The notes beneath the pieces were generated by a model. That model was not told the origin of the DNA. It was given only the letters and a program-made list of their open reading frames with translations, and did no database searches. A stretch of DNA of 64,000 nucleotides, taken from NCBI GenBank assembly GCA_028150825.1, contig JAOGIM010000007.1, positions 1 to 64,000 of the forward strand, read 5' to 3'. Positions 20,145 to 31,051 of this stretch are shown piece by piece. Within the stretch, counting starts at the first letter, position 1. Every line of letters begins with the position of its first letter. The stretch is from Paracoccaceae bacterium (GTDB lineage Bacteria; Pseudomonadota; Alphaproteobacteria; Rhodobacterales; Rhodobacteraceae). A program made the translations under genes and the position numbers.

Positions 20145-21341
20145 GTGAACACCACCTTTTTAGAGACAAAAGCCCTTTTTGAACTTCCTAAAAATATGAT
20201 CTATTTAGATGGAAACTCACTTGGACCACTACCAAAGTCTGCTGTTGGTCGCGTGGCTGATATGATGACACACCAATGGGGAGAGATGTTGATCACGGGT
20301 TGGAATAAAGCCGGGTGGATGCAACAACCTGTTGATCTGGGAAACCGACTTGGGCGCCTGATCGGGGCGGAAAAGAACCATCTTGTGGTAGGTGACACAT
20401 TATCCATTAAAGTCTACCAGGCACTTGCCTCTGCCCTAGCTATGCGGCCAGATCGTAAAGTGATCTTGACCGACAGTGGCAATTTCCCGTCTGACCTTTA
20501 TATGGCAGAAGGTCTTATAAAATCCTTTAATCAAGGCCATGAACTGCGCGTTGTAGCCTCAGACGAGATTGCAGAGCATATTTCGGAAGATGTAGCTGTT
20601 ACTTTGATTACTGAAATAGACTATCGCACTGGTCGCATGCACGACATGGCCAACATTTCTTCGCGCGCACACGCTGCAGGTGCACTCACAATCTGGGATC
20701 TGGCCCACTCTGCGGGCGCCATCGAAGTAGACCTTGCAAAAGCAAAAGCTGACTTCGCAGTTGGTTGCACCTATAAATATCTAAACGGCGGCCCTGGATC
20801 ACCTGGATTTATTTATGTCGCCCCGCGTCATAGCGACATAGCTCAGCCGGCTTTATCTGGATGGTTGGGACATGCGGCGCCCTTTGCGTTTGAACGAAAA
20901 TATCGTGCTGGGCCTTCTATTGAACGAATGCGCGTGGGCACACCAAGCGTCATTGCCTCGGCAAGTCTAGAAAGCGCTCTTGATATCTGGGATATGGTTG
21001 AGATGTCGGACGTTCGTACGACGTCAATGAGCCTTAGCGACCTGTTTATAAATATTATTGAGGCGTCTTGTCCAATGCTGAAACTTGCTTCCCCGCGCGA
21101 TGCAACATTACGTGGATCACAAGTATCATTTTATTTTCAAGATGGTTATGCTGCCATACAGGCGCTTATCGCACGTGGAGTAGTTGGCGACTTTCGGGCG
21201 CCGAATATCATGCGATTTGGCTTTACGCCACTCTACATTGATAAAGGCGATGTTCTCGCAGCATGCGAAATAATCGGTGATGTTATGCAAAATTCTCTTT
21301 GGAACAAACCAGAGTATAAAGTCAAGGCCACGGTCACGTAA
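20145..21341 (+). CDS. kynU: Kynureninase KynU
   Basis: Kynureninase is a PLP enzyme that cleaves kynurenine to anthranilate and alanine. Visible features are IYLDGNSLGPLP near the N-terminus, IWDLAHSAGA with the PLP-contacting Asp, and CTYKYLNGGPG with the Schiff-base lysine. I chose the GTG at 20145 because GGAG lies seven bases upstream and the protein then starts like other Roseobacter kynureninases; an in-frame ATG at 20094 adds 17 residues without support. The result is 398 residues, normal for the family. No tryptophan 2,3-dioxygenase or kynurenine formamidase gene is adjacent. Confidence 0.93.
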   Translation: MNTTFLETKALFELPKNMIYLDGNSLGPLPKSAVGRVADMMTHQWGEMLITGWNKAGWMQQPVDLGNRLGRLIGAEKNHLVVGDTLSIKVYQALASALAMRPDRKVILTDSGNFPSDLYMAEGLIKSFNQGHELRVVASDEIAEHISEDVAVTLITEIDYRTGRMHDMANISSRAHAAGALTIWDLAHSAGAIEVDLAKAKADFAVGCTYKYLNGGPGSPGFIYVAPRHSDIAQPALSGWLGHAAPFAFERKYRAGPSIERMRVGTPSVIASASLESALDIWDMVEMSDVRTTSMSLSDLFINIIEASCPMLKLASPRDATLRGSQVSFYFQDGYAAIQALIARGVVGDFRAPNIMRFGFTPLYIDKGDVLAACEIIGDVMQNSLWNKPEYKVKATVT

Positions 21342-21428
21342 GCCCATTAAGTATATATTCGTCTTTGCTGTCCTTAACACCGGCTCTATCCTTTAAAAGG
21401 AAAGTTCTCACGCACAGAAAGCGACACA

Positions 21429-23084
21429 TCATTTGCTTGCCTTTATCAAAGTCTCTGCGGCGGCGAGGGCTTCTCTAGTAATGATATCACCAGAAATCAT
21501 ACGAGCAATTTCTTTTATTCTAGCATTTTGATCCAAATTTTCGACATCTGAGAGAGTTTCATTGTCAGATTGTTGTTTGCTAACCCGAAAATGACACGTT
21601 GCAAATGCAGCGACTTGCGGCGAATGCGTGACTACAAGAACTTGAGCGCCAATGGCAAGATGAGATAACCGCCGCCCCACAGCATCTGCAGTCGCCCCAC
21701 CTACACCACGATCAATCTCATCAAATATGATCGTTTGAACATCTCCAGCCGTCCTCAAACAGACTTTGAGCGCCAGAAGAAAACGGCTGAGTTCTCCACC
21801 AGACGCGATCCGAGCTAGTGGGCCAGGCGGCGTACCAGGGTTCGTCGTCACACAGAAAACAACCATATCCTTACCAAACGGCCCAGCTTCAGACGGGGTG
21901 ATATCAGTTTGGAAAAGAGCACGATCCATTTTTAGCGGACCAAGCTCGCTAATCATTTCTTTATCGAGCTTTGCAGCATTGGTTTTGCGGGCTTGACTAA
22001 GAGTATTTGCGTGTTCATCGTAAACATCCTGAGCCCGCTTTAGCGCCGCTTGCTTTCCTGCCAGCGAGTTCTGCCCTGCGTCTAATGCAGCAAGTCTTGC
22101 TGTAAGTTCTTGAGCAAGCTCAGTCAAAGCATCGGCTGGCACCTGATGCTTGCGCCCAAGGCTACGAATGGCGAACAGACGTTCTTCGGCTGTTTCGAGC
22201 TCAAAAGGATTGAAATCAAGCTCTTGCAGACATGTTTCTATGCACTGTACGGCCTCACTCAGATTGCTTATCGACGCAGACAGATAGCCAATCGCCCCGT
22301 CTAATTGCTCATCCATCTCATCGCCTGCAGCTTCTAACCAGCGAAGTGCATCCCCCATCATTCCTTCGGCGGCCTCACGGCCAAGGGCATGGGCGGCTTT
22401 TTCTATATCCACGCGCAGTTTCCCAGCAGATTGCATCAGGCGCCGTCGCACGTCCAGTTCGGTTTCTTCACCTGGCTGGGGATCTAGCGAAGTAAGTTCC
22501 GCAACCGCATGGCGCAAATACTCTTCTTCCTGGCGAAGAGCTTCAAGCATTTCAGTCTCTTCTGTTAGATCATTCTGGGCCACTGTAACCGCGCACCAAG
22601 CCTGTCGTGTTTTTTCATTTAGCTCAAGGTGACTTCCAAATTGATCGAGCAACTGACGATGGCCTTTTGAATCCAACAACCCGCGATCATCATGCTGACC
22701 ATGCAATTCGATAAGATGCTGTGAGACACTGCGTAATAAATCGCCAGAAACGCGCCGATCATTGATCCATCCAGTTTTACGTCCATCCTTGGTGTTGACG
22801 CGCCGAATAATCAAATCCCGACCATCTTGGAGGCCAGCTTTTCTAAGCACATCTAAAGCTGGATGATTATCAGAAAGCTCAAACATTGCGGTAACCTCAC
22901 CTTGTTCAGCACCAGAGCGAACCAAATCAGCCCGACCGCGCCATCCCAATACGAAGCCCAAACTCTCCAAAAGTATCGATTTACCAGCCCCAGTTTCTCC
23001 AGTTAGTACATTCAAGCCCTGAGCAAAGCCCAGCTCAAGCCGATCGATGATCAGCATATCACGGATGCTAAGACTGGTCAGCAT
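21429..23084 (-). CDS. recN: DNA repair protein RecN
   Basis: RecN is an SMC-like ATPase of double-strand break repair. The 551-residue protein has the N-terminal Walker A GETGAGKSILLESL near residue 30, two coiled-coil arms in the middle, and a C-terminal head with signature ASGGELSRFLLALK and Walker B TIIFDEIDRGVGG. It is the last gene of the ftsZ-lpxC-bamD-recN series, 21 bases after bamD, an arrangement usual for Rhodobacteraceae. It converges with kynU; no strong terminator was found in the 87 bases between them. Confidence 0.97.
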   Translation of the reverse strand: MLTSLSIRDMLIIDRLELGFAQGLNVLTGETGAGKSILLESLGFVLGWRGRADLVRSGAEQGEVTAMFELSDNHPALDVLRKAGLQDGRDLIIRRVNTKDGRKTGWINDRRVSGDLLRSVSQHLIELHGQHDDRGLLDSKGHRQLLDQFGSHLELNEKTRQAWCAVTVAQNDLTEETEMLEALRQEEEYLRHAVAELTSLDPQPGEETELDVRRRLMQSAGKLRVDIEKAAHALGREAAEGMMGDALRWLEAAGDEMDEQLDGAIGYLSASISNLSEAVQCIETCLQELDFNPFELETAEERLFAIRSLGRKHQVPADALTELAQELTARLAALDAGQNSLAGKQAALKRAQDVYDEHANTLSQARKTNAAKLDKEMISELGPLKMDRALFQTDITPSEAGPFGKDMVVFCVTTNPGTPPGPLARIASGGELSRFLLALKVCLRTAGDVQTIIFDEIDRGVGGATADAVGRRLSHLAIGAQVLVVTHSPQVAAFATCHFRVSKQQSDNETLSDVENLDQNARIKEIARMISGDIITREALAAAETLIKASK

Positions 23085-23105
23085 AAGATCGCTAAATTCC
23101 GAATG

Positions 23106-23951
23106 TTACAGCCATTGACCTTTGATCACCTGTCTGTGGACTCTGCTTAACCAACTGTTGCCTCGGACTGTCGGTGACAGTCTTCTGCTTTCCAAAAGAG
23201 CGTAACTGTTCTTGTACCAATCTGTTGCCTCGTAATTGTGACCAAGGATCGCACCCGCCGTCTGGGCCTCATCAAACAGCCCAAGCGACAAATACGATTC
23301 TACTAAACGGTGTAGAGCCTCTGCAGTATGAGAGGTCGCTTGAAAACCTTCGACTACCAACCTAAACCGATTGATGGCGGAACTGTAGTGACCGTCTTTT
23401 AGGTAATATCGACCAACTTCCATTTCTTTGCTGGCCAGATGGTCAAATGCCAAATCGAATTTCAGCTTTGCAGGTTCAGCATATTCGCTCTCGGGATATT
23501 GTTCAAAAAGCGCTCTGAACGCTTGTAAGGCATTGCGCGTAACACCCTGATCACGACCTACATCATCAATTTGATCAAAATAGCTTAGCCCAAACAAATA
23601 CTGCGCATAAGCAACATCTTCATCTGCCGGATAAAAGTCGACAAAACGTGATGAAGCAGCACGACTTTCATCATATTTTTTATCTTTATGAAATGCGAAC
23701 GCCTGCATGATCAGGCCCCTTTTGGCCCATTCAGAATATGGGTAAAGCCGTTCTATTTCTCCAAAAAATTCAGCCGCTTTTTCGTTGCTGTTCAAATCAA
23801 GTTCAACTTCGCCCTTCTGAAAAATTTGCGACGCGCTTAACGTTTCTATATCGACTTTATCGCGTCCAAAATTTATCGGACTACACCCAGCCAAACCAAT
23901 CATGCCAAGAGCGGCGACGAGCAACATTACCGCAAGCTTGCCTGATTTCAT
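23106..23951 (-). CDS. bamD: Outer membrane assembly lipoprotein BamD
   Basis: BamD is the essential lipoprotein partner of BamA in outer-membrane protein insertion. The 281-residue precursor has a hydrophobic leader ending in lipobox LAGC (cysteine near residue 23). It is followed by TPR-like helices with motifs such as RLYPYSEWAKRG, FVDFYPADEDVAYAQYL and FEQYPESEYAEPAK, which fit the five-repeat architecture. It lies between lpxC and recN. BamE is also encoded in this window at 34.3 kb. Confidence 0.95.
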   Translation of the reverse strand: MKSGKLAVMLLVAALGMIGLAGCSPINFGRDKVDIETLSASQIFQKGEVELDLNSNEKAAEFFGEIERLYPYSEWAKRGLIMQAFAFHKDKKYDESRAASSRFVDFYPADEDVAYAQYLFGLSYFDQIDDVGRDQGVTRNALQAFRALFEQYPESEYAEPAKLKFDLAFDHLASKEMEVGRYYLKDGHYSSAINRFRLVVEGFQATSHTAEALHRLVESYLSLGLFDEAQTAGAILGHNYEATDWYKNSYALLESRRLSPTVRGNSWLSRVHRQVIKGQWL

Positions 23952-24082
23952 AACGTCTTACCTCATGCCCGTTGACAACCGCCTATTTGCAAGCTTTTTC
24001 GACTAAGCCTACCACGGAAGATTAAACAGAAAAATGTTACTGTGCGAAACTTCACCCTAATAAAATGTTAGTGCAATTGTGT

Positions 24083-25003
24083 TCAAGCTACCAGAGGCAA
24101 TTCTGCGAGGCTCGTATTGACACCAGGTAGGATCCGATAGAGATCAGAATCGCATTTAACCCATTCGTAGGCGTCTTCATCTTGAAATAATGCCCGTAAA
24201 AGACCATTGGTTGTCTCGTGCCCTGAGCAGTGACCAATATAATGGCCAATAATAGGTGCACCGGCCAAATACAGATCACCAAGCGCATCGAGCATCTTGT
24301 GACGAACGGCTTCGTCTTTGTGGCGCAAGCCTCCAGGGCTGAGCACAGTGTCACCATCCACAACCACTGCATTTTCCATTGTCCCACCTAGTGCTAGACC
24401 ATTAGCCCACATCGCTTGGACATCTTTGTTCCGACAAAATGTACGACTGTCGCATAATTCACGGATAAAAGAGCCATTTGTCAATGTCAGGCTTTTTTGT
24501 TGGATTCCAATAGCGCTATCTTCAAAATCGATGTGAAAACTAATCCACGGTTCAGAGTGAGGGATCAATTTCGCCCATGCGGATCCACTTTGATATGTCA
24601 CTTCACGTAGGATACGCAGAACTTTTAATGGAGCATCAAGATGCTTGATACCGTGTCGAAGTATTTCGAGCGCAAATGGCCTTGCACTGCCATCTAGAAT
24701 TGGTGGTTCTTGTCCGTCCATCTCAATCCGGGCGTTGTGTACACCGCAGCCAGCAAGTGCCGCCAAAACATGTTCCACCGTACTCACTGATATGCCTGCA
24801 TGATTTATTATTTTAGTGCACAATGGTGATATCTCTACCAAATCCCAAGCTGCGGACACAACCGCGCATTCCGCAGGCTGATCGGTTCGGACAAAGCGAA
24901 TGCCATAATCTGCAGGAGCTGGGCACAATGTAATCACCGTTGTTACACCGCTATGCAAACCGCACCCAGAAAACCGCAATGGTATCGATAACGTTGACTG
25001 CAA
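24083..25003 (-). CDS. lpxC: UDP-3-O-acyl-GlcNAc deacetylase LpxC
   Basis: LpxC is the zinc enzyme catalysing the committed step of lipid A synthesis. In this 306-residue protein the catalytic residues align with the family: TVEHVLAAL (E77, H78), HKMLDALGD (zinc ligands H235 and D239) and GHCSGH (catalytic H262). The segment IEMDGQEPPILDGSA is also typical. It follows ftsZ by 208 bases, the order seen across alphaproteobacteria, linking envelope lipid supply to division genes. Confidence 0.97.
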   Translation of the reverse strand: MQSTLSIPLRFSGCGLHSGVTTVITLCPAPADYGIRFVRTDQPAECAVVSAAWDLVEISPLCTKIINHAGISVSTVEHVLAALAGCGVHNARIEMDGQEPPILDGSARPFALEILRHGIKHLDAPLKVLRILREVTYQSGSAWAKLIPHSEPWISFHIDFEDSAIGIQQKSLTLTNGSFIRELCDSRTFCRNKDVQAMWANGLALGGTMENAVVVDGDTVLSPGGLRHKDEAVRHKMLDALGDLYLAGAPIIGHYIGHCSGHETTNGLLRALFQDEDAYEWVKCDSDLYRILPGVNTSLAELPLVA

Positions 25004-25211
25004 TTTATTCCTCGAAACATATTTTTAACTGTAGACCGCTATGAAGCAGGTTTTTATGGATTAATTTCCTTAAACTCAATTCAAACTTTGTGTCCGTTTG
25101 TAACATCCCAGATCAAGCAAGGCGAATTTCCGCTACTTCAAATTAAAAGCTCCTTACAATAATAGAGAAGCTCTCCCTCAAGAACGGTTTTCTCATTAAG
25201 ACTACAGAAGT

Positions 25212-26777
25212 TTAATTGGCTTGACGACGCAGGAACGCTGGAACCTCTATACGTTCCAGTTCCGGGTCTGCTACTCCATCTTCTTCTGGCTCTGATTGGC
25301 GCATTGATGGTGATGGCGGAGGTGCTATCGGCTGTTTTCGCACAGCTGTCGATTTCTTGTCTGAATCCTGACCAGACATCCGGTTTATAAGAGAGCCAAT
25401 CCCAAAACGTGGACGCTCTGTTTCGGAGCTCTCCTCCTCCATTCCCGGCACTGCATCGCTGTAGCCTGGCGAATTCTGTACGGCTTTACGCAGACGAGCC
25501 ATCGCTTGATCCGAAGACGTACCGGCCAGTGGGGCTTGAGGTGCTACAAAGCTCTCGCTCGGGACTTCTTCCTGAACGGCCGACTCTTCATAGGCTGGCG
25601 GTGGAAGCTGATCTGTTTCTTCTGGCCGGGCCTGTGAACTTGGTGAGAGGGTAACTCCTTCTCCTACTGCTGAAGGTTCTGTGCTTTTAAATAGATCAGG
25701 CTCGCTCACTGCTTCTTTAGGGGCCACTTCTTCTGTCTCCTGGAAAGAATGCCCAAAGTCTTCTCCCTCGACTGACATACGACGTGGCAGCGGCAAGTCT
25801 TGAACAATTTCTGATGCGTCAATACCTGTCGCAACAACAGAAACACGCATAACACCTTCCATTCTTTCGTCTAGCGTAGAGCCAACTATAATATTGGCGT
25901 CTGAGTCGACTTCCTCGCGGATACGATTTGCTGCTTCATCGAGTTCAAACAGGGTAAGATCTTCGCCACCTGTAATATTGATGAGTACACCGCGAGCTCC
26001 ACGCAGGCTGATCTCGTCCAGAAGAGGATTCGCGATGGCCTTTTCTGCCGCTTTAATGGCGCGCTCTTCGCCTTCCGCCTCGCCCGTACCCATCATTGCT
26101 TTGCCCATTTCATCCATGACAGCGCGAACATCAGCAAAGTCTAGATTGATCAAACCCGGCCGCACCATAAGATCGGTAACACCTTTTACACCTTGATAAA
26201 GTACGTCATCAGCCATGCTGAAAGCTTCAGTAAATGTGGTTTTTTCATTTGCGAGCCGGAACAAATTCTGATTAGGAATTATAATAAGGGTATCGACCAT
26301 TTTTTGAAGAGCCTCGATACCCTCTTCGGCCTGACGCATTCGTTTTGCACCCTCAAACTGAAAAGGTTTGGTCACAACACCAACGGTAAGAACTCCAAGC
26401 TCGCGTGCGGCTTGTGCGATAATCGGCGCAGCACCTGTGCCCGTGCCACCGCCCATTCCGGCGGTGATAAAACACATATGTGCTCCGGCGAGATGATCGA
26501 CAATTTGCTCAATGCTCTCTTCCGCTGCTGCCGCTCCAACCCTTGCCCGTGCTCCAGCTCCTAGACCTTGCGTTACTTTCACACCCAGCTGTATTCGGTT
26601 TCCTGAGTTATTTTGGGCCAGAGCCTGGGCATCTGTATTGGCGACTACAAATTCCACACCATCCAGTTGCTTTTCGATCATGTTGTCTACGGCGTTTCCG
26701 CCAGCCCCACCAACACCAAATACGGTGATGCGTGGTTTTAGTTCGTCATGTTCTGGAACCGATAGGTTAAGTGTCAT
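25212..26777 (-). CDS. ftsZ: Cell division protein FtsZ
   Basis: FtsZ is the tubulin-like GTPase that forms the division ring. The 521-residue protein has the tubulin signature GGGTGTG at 109-115, an N-terminal [10 protein letters not shown] nucleotide loop and a polymerisation domain to about residue 320. A long acidic, proline-rich linker of roughly 180 residues follows, then the C-terminal peptide [12 protein letters not shown] that binds FtsA. The long linker is normal for Rhodobacteraceae. It is transcribed after ftsA across a 169-base gap, which may contain its own promoter. Confidence 0.98.
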   Translation of the reverse strand: MTLNLSVPEHDELKPRITVFGVGGAGGNAVDNMIEKQLDGVEFVVANTDAQALAQNNSGNRIQLGVKVTQGLGAGARARVGAAAAEESIEQIVDHLAGAHMCFITAGMGGGTGTGAAPIIAQAARELGVLTVGVVTKPFQFEGAKRMRQAEEGIEALQKMVDTLIIIPNQNLFRLANEKTTFTEAFSMADDVLYQGVKGVTDLMVRPGLINLDFADVRAVMDEMGKAMMGTGEAEGEERAIKAAEKAIANPLLDEISLRGARGVLINITGGEDLTLFELDEAANRIREEVDSDANIIVGSTLDERMEGVMRVSVVATGIDASEIVQDLPLPRRMSVEGEDFGHSFQETEEVAPKEAVSEPDLFKSTEPSAVGEGVTLSPSSQARPEETDQLPPPAYEESAVQEEVPSESFVAPQAPLAGTSSDQAMARLRKAVQNSPGYSDAVPGMEEESSETERPRFGIGSLINRMSGQDSDKKSTAVRKQPIAPPPSPSMRQSEPEEDGVADPELERIEVPAFLRRQAN

Positions 26778-26946
26778 AAATCCGTCCGCCTGCTTGATGC
26801 CCCTTAAAGAGGCAATTTTAAATATAGATAAACCAAACCTTAGACAATCCTTTAGCTCTCGTCACGCAAAAAAACGAATTACGTACTAAATATGGACAGA
26901 TTTTGGCTCATGATACCTTATATCACCCTTTTGGAGGTTTGGGTAC

Positions 26947-28281
26947 TTACCAATTTTCTTTGAACCATCTGACTGCACGCTTTAGCGAGCGAGTCGGATA
27001 ACCATCCGATTGCATCTCAAAGTCCCACCATTCATCTTGAGGATGTGCTGCAAAAAGGCTCAACCCAACGATCGAAGAACAGGTTGGACCGGAGTACGCC
27101 TGTGGAAGCCGGTGAATGCGCAATGGACGCCCAAGCCGCACCTGTTGGCCCAGAATACGACTCGCCAGCCCATCAAGACCGGGAATGAGGCTCGACCCCC
27201 CCGTCAGGACAATTTGTTGGCTGGGTAGATGTTCAAATCCAGCCGCATCAAGGTGGCTGCGCACTTCTTCGAGAATCTCTTCTACTCTAGGGCGCATTAT
27301 CCCGATCAACTCAGTGCGACTAACCAACCTCCGATCATGTTCCCAATCGCCAGTCTCACCAAGCACTTCGATCATATCACGGTCATCCATTCCGGTCGCC
27401 AGCAGACCACCGTTAATAGTTTTAATACGTTCTGCTGACGCAATAGGGACTTGCAAACCCATAGAAACGTCACGAGTAATATGCTCGCCACCAAGACGCA
27501 CTGAATCACAATAAATCATGTGCTTTTTGAGAAAAACAGAAACGCCAGTAGAACCACCACCGATATCAATACAAGCCGCGCCTAGCTCTTGTTCATCTTC
27601 GACCAAGGAGGAGACTGCTGAGGCATAGGAGGATGACGCAACACCTGCCAACTCCAGATCACATCGCTTTACGCAATGGGCAAGATCGCGGATAACCTTT
27701 TCGTCTACTGTGAGCATATGCACATCAGTGGAGATACGTTCGCCAAGTTGTCCACGCGGATCGGCAAGGCCGCTGCGATCATCAAGTGCAAAATTTACCG
27801 GCTGGGCGTGGAGTACCTCGCGTCCGTCTCCGTAATCAGGAACATCGCAAGCACTCAGAACGCGCGCGATATCTTGTTCAGCAACAACTTGGTTCTGAAC
27901 CGTTGTTTCACCTGCAAGACCATAAGACCGTGGTTTGCCACCAGAGAAGCAAGCAATGACATGATCAACTCGGATATTTGCAAGCTTCTGAGCCGACTGA
28001 AGCGCTGTACGGATGGCGCGTTCACTTTCTCGCATGGATAGGACTTCACCAAAGCCTACACCTCGCGACGCCGTCGTGGCAGAGCCAATTACGCTAAAAC
28101 CAGAATGACCGCTTATAGAACCTACTCCTTCGCCTTCATCATTCAGATTAACGCCATCAAAACGAAGGATTAAGCAGCTGATCTTCGTCGTCCCGACATC
28201 CAGAACGGCAATAACGCCACGCTGCATCGCCGCTTTGCGCATTGCCCGCATCGCACGCTGTTTTTGATAGAGCTCGGTCAT
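26947..28281 (-). CDS. ftsA: Cell division protein FtsA
   Basis: FtsA is the actin-like ATPase that tethers FtsZ to the membrane. The 444-residue protein has the phosphate-1 motif VIAVLDVGTTKISC, the phosphate-2 motif ACIDIGGGSTGV and the adenosine motif IVLTGGSSLIPGL. The C-terminus ends in an amphipathic segment rich in Arg, Lys and Trp, consistent with the membrane-targeting helix. Its ATG overlaps the ftsQ stop by four bases. Confidence 0.97.
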   Translation of the reverse strand: MTELYQKQRAMRAMRKAAMQRGVIAVLDVGTTKISCLILRFDGVNLNDEGEGVGSISGHSGFSVIGSATTASRGVGFGEVLSMRESERAIRTALQSAQKLANIRVDHVIACFSGGKPRSYGLAGETTVQNQVVAEQDIARVLSACDVPDYGDGREVLHAQPVNFALDDRSGLADPRGQLGERISTDVHMLTVDEKVIRDLAHCVKRCDLELAGVASSSYASAVSSLVEDEQELGAACIDIGGGSTGVSVFLKKHMIYCDSVRLGGEHITRDVSMGLQVPIASAERIKTINGGLLATGMDDRDMIEVLGETGDWEHDRRLVSRTELIGIMRPRVEEILEEVRSHLDAAGFEHLPSQQIVLTGGSSLIPGLDGLASRILGQQVRLGRPLRIHRLPQAYSGPTCSSIVGLSLFAAHPQDEWWDFEMQSDGYPTRSLKRAVRWFKENW

Positions 28282-29162
28282 TTAATTTGCCCCAGTTGCA
28301 TCAGCTTAATTTCTCTAAACGCTTCCATTGCACCGCTGCGTAATTGCAACGTTGGCCGGTTCTGCAGACGAAAATCAACAGCTTTGACAGACCGTGTGAG
28401 CAAATCTTCGGCCTGATCCATCGCGATTACTCGTTCCAGTGCAAGTACTGGGTCTTCTTCGGGCAGCATCAAACGCTGTCCTTTATCCAGCACAACATCC
28501 CAGCGGCGCTCTCCAATGAAAACCAGGCCGCGAAGTCGCTCTTTCAAGGGTTTCGCCGCAACAAAAATTTGTTTTGCCTGAGCCACTTGAGTATCCGCAC
28601 CTTCGCCAGCAATCAAAGGAAGGTTACTATACTGCAGGCGCGAAGTAACAGTTCGCACGTAAATGCCAGTCGCGTCCAATACTTCAAGGCCGTCGTCGCG
28701 GCGCCACAAAAATGCTGGGAGCCGCTCAACCACATCAACCTGAAGTACCCCACTTGATCGGACCCTAACATCTACATCTTTGACCGGGCCAAGGCCAAGA
28801 ATGATCTGGCGCATTTGATCAAGGTCAAGGTCAAACTTACTAATCGGAAAGTCGATGGGCACCACTTCCCGGATGTCCTGCATAACTGAGTCACTGGCAC
28901 CTTTGAGCGACATAAGATTGACCGTAAACTCCGGACGCTCCGTTACAAACGTCTTCATTTCACTATAGGTCGTTAAAACTTGTTCGCGCCGTTGTTCATT
29001 CGTAATATTAATGACCCCAACCCCTACTAAAAAAAGAGCAGGTATCCCGTAAAACACCATACGGCGCAAATATGGGCTTAGCATTAGACGCAATAACCGA
29101 TACGACCAAAGCGACGGCGCCGGATCGCTTCGGGTATAGCGATCGGGGTTTATCTGTGACAC
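28278..29162 (-). CDS. ftsQ: Cell division protein FtsQ
   Basis: FtsQ is a bitopic membrane protein linking early and late divisome proteins. The 294-residue product has a cytoplasmic N-terminus of about 35 residues, one transmembrane helix (near MVFYGIPALFLVGVGVI), then a periplasmic POTRA domain (LDLDQMRQIILG...VKDVDVRV) and a beta domain with ERLPAFLWRRDDG. It overlaps ddl upstream by 13 bases and ftsA downstream by four, so it is translated within a tight operon. Confidence 0.95.
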   Translation of the reverse strand: MSQINPDRYTRSDPAPSLWSYRLLRLMLSPYLRRMVFYGIPALFLVGVGVINITNEQRREQVLTTYSEMKTFVTERPEFTVNLMSLKGASDSVMQDIREVVPIDFPISKFDLDLDQMRQIILGLGPVKDVDVRVRSSGVLQVDVVERLPAFLWRRDDGLEVLDATGIYVRTVTSRLQYSNLPLIAGEGADTQVAQAKQIFVAAKPLKERLRGLVFIGERRWDVVLDKGQRLMLPEEDPVLALERVIAMDQAEDLLTRSVKAVDFRLQNRPTLQLRSGAMEAFREIKLMQLGQIK

Positions 29163-30070
29163 GACGCGTCCTCCACTATCCAGCGGCAGAATGCTCCAAA
29201 GCTAATACCTTTCGCGACGGCCTGTTCGGGACTGAGCGATGTTGGAGTCATCCCAGGCTGTGTATTAGTTTCAAGCAGAATTAGCCCTGATAGACCTTGC
29301 TCTTGGTCCCACCGAAAATCGGTACGGCTCACGCCACGGCACCCAAGAACATCATGCGCCTTGAGCGCAAAGTTTAGGCATGCATCTGTAATTTCTTGAG
29401 GAATAATTGCTGGGATTTCGTGGTGTGAGCCACCAACCTTGTACTTGGCATCATAATCATACCAGCCGTCTGTCAGGATTTCAGTGACGCCCAGCGCTCG
29501 ATCTCCCATCACTGTTGTTGTCAGTTCACGACCTTTGACATATTGCTCAACCATCATGTTATCGGGCAAATCATCATCTAGATTAGGAGGGTTATTTACG
29601 CTTTCGTGGACAAAGTATATTCCGCATGAAGACCCTTCGTTGTTGGGTTTGACCACATAGGGAGCATCCATAACATGGCGCGCCATCACATCTTCTTTGG
29701 AGACAATCAAGCTATGTACAACAGGCAAACCAGCTGCGGCATAAGCCTGCTTGCTTTTTTGTTTATCCATCGCCAGTGCCGAAGACAGAACTCCAGAATG
29801 GGTGTAAGGAAGACCCATCCATTCTAACATACCCTGCACACAACCATCCTCGCCCCAGCGTCCATGAAGAGCATTGAACACCACATTCGGAGACAGTTCT
29901 TTAAGACGCGAGACGATATCTTCCCCCGCATCAAGCTCTACCACTTCAAATCCTTCGCCCCGCAAAGCCGCAGCACATTCACGCCCAGAGGTGAGCGATA
30001 CCTCGCGTTCAAACGAGAAACCGCCCATCAAAACCACAACTTTCGGGCTTGTCCTGCTCGACATTCCCAT
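29150..30070 (-). CDS. ddl: D-alanine--D-alanine ligase Ddl
   Basis: Ddl joins two D-alanines for the peptidoglycan stem peptide. The 306-residue ATP-grasp protein has the N-terminal LMGGFSFEREVSL motif, HGRWGEDG, the central PYVKPNNEGSSCGI ATP-binding segment and the C-terminal SRTDFRWD and ETNTQPGMTP motifs with metal-binding residues. The start could be this ATG or one six bases downstream (MSSR), which looks like other Roseobacter starts. It lies between murB and ftsQ in the division cluster. Confidence 0.97.
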   Translation of the reverse strand: MGMSSRTSPKVVVLMGGFSFEREVSLTSGRECAAALRGEGFEVVELDAGEDIVSRLKELSPNVVFNALHGRWGEDGCVQGMLEWMGLPYTHSGVLSSALAMDKQKSKQAYAAAGLPVVHSLIVSKEDVMARHVMDAPYVVKPNNEGSSCGIYFVHESVNNPPNLDDDLPDNMMVEQYVKGRELTTTVMGDRALGVTEILTDGWYDYDAKYKVGGSHHEIPAIIPQEITDACLNFALKAHDVLGCRGVSRTDFRWDQEQGLSGLILLETNTQPGMTPTSLSPEQAVAKGISFGAFCRWIVEDASCHR

Positions 30071-30118
30071 TTCGCCTCAATCACCGGCCAATTTGACCGT
30101 ATTCTATGCACCTGTTCA

Positions 30119-31051
30119 TCAAGTGTCGCGCGGGTTCGGTTCACCAACCCGCATAATTTCCCACACTAACTCAATTTTGCTTTGATTGAAAACCCTTTTT
30201 CGGACTAATTCGCCCAGACCTTCGAGATCAGAGGCTGTAGCCCGACCAGTGTTTATCAGAAAATTTGAGTGCTTTATGCTCATCTCTGCACCGCCAAGAC
30301 GCGCGCCTCGCATTCCAGCATCGTCAATTACCTTCCACGCCTTAAGATCATGGACATCATCGTCCTGCCCGGTACTGGAAAAACCTGCTGGATTGCGAAA
30401 CGTACTACCAGCGCTGCGGTTTTTAGTTGGTTGCGTTTCGTCGCGTTTTTTAAGCTGAGCAACCATTCGGTCAGCAAGGACCTGGGGATCCTCTAAAGGA
30501 CCTTCAAAGACGGCTTCAGTCACAATCGACCCTTGCGGGAGATCACTCTGACGATAACCAAAGCGAATATCGCCCGGCCCCAAGGTCAGCACTTCGCCTT
30601 GTCGTGTCACAACACGCGCCCTCACAAAATGGTCGCTGGTATAGGAGCCATAGCAACCCGCATTCATACATATCGCACCACCTATGCTACCTGGAATAGT
30701 GCGTAGAAAGGTCAGATCGACCCCTACCTCCGCACTTTTACGCGCCACCAATGCGTCAAGTGCTGCGGCCCCTGAGCTCACCTTATTACCTTTTATACTG
30801 ACTTGATTAAATCCGCGACCAAGGCGGATAACCACTGCGCGCAACCCACCATCGCGCACGATGAGATTGCTGCCGACCCCCATTGGAAAGACGGCGATTT
30901 CTTGGGGCAAATTACGCAAAAACTGGGCAAGATCAGCCTCATCCTTAGGCTGAAAGAAATAATCCGCAGGCCCACCTACACGCAACCAAGTGAGGGTAGA
31001 AAGGTCACGGTTTTTAGTCAATTTCCCTCTCGGAACAGGCAAGTCAGACAA
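30119..31051 (-). CDS. murB: UDP-N-acetylenolpyruvoylglucosamine reductase MurB
   Basis: MurB is the flavoprotein that completes UDP-MurNAc. The 310-residue protein has [13 protein letters not shown], the FAD-binding [39 protein letters not shown] with the catalytic serine, and [14 protein letters not shown]. It heads the murB-ddl-ftsQ-ftsA-ftsZ run. The murC gene and small DUF2484 gene that usually precede murB in Rhodobacteraceae are absent from this side; a 624-base gap is found instead. Confidence 0.97.
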   Translation of the reverse strand: MSDLPVPRGKLTKNRDLSTLTWLRVGGPADYFFQPKDEADLAQFLRNLPQEIAVFPMGVGSNLIVRDGGLRAVVIRLGRGFNQVSIKGNKVSSGAAALDALVARKSAEVGVDLTFLRTIPGSIGGAICMNAGCYGSYTSDHFVRARVVTRQGEVLTLGPGDIRFGYRQSDLPQGSIVTEAVFEGPLEDPQVLADRMVAQLKKRDETQPTKNRSAGSTFRNPAGFSSTGQDDDVHDLKAWKVIDDAGMRGARLGGAEMSIKHSNFLINTGRATASDLEGLGELVRKRVFNQSKIELVWEIMRVGEPNPRDT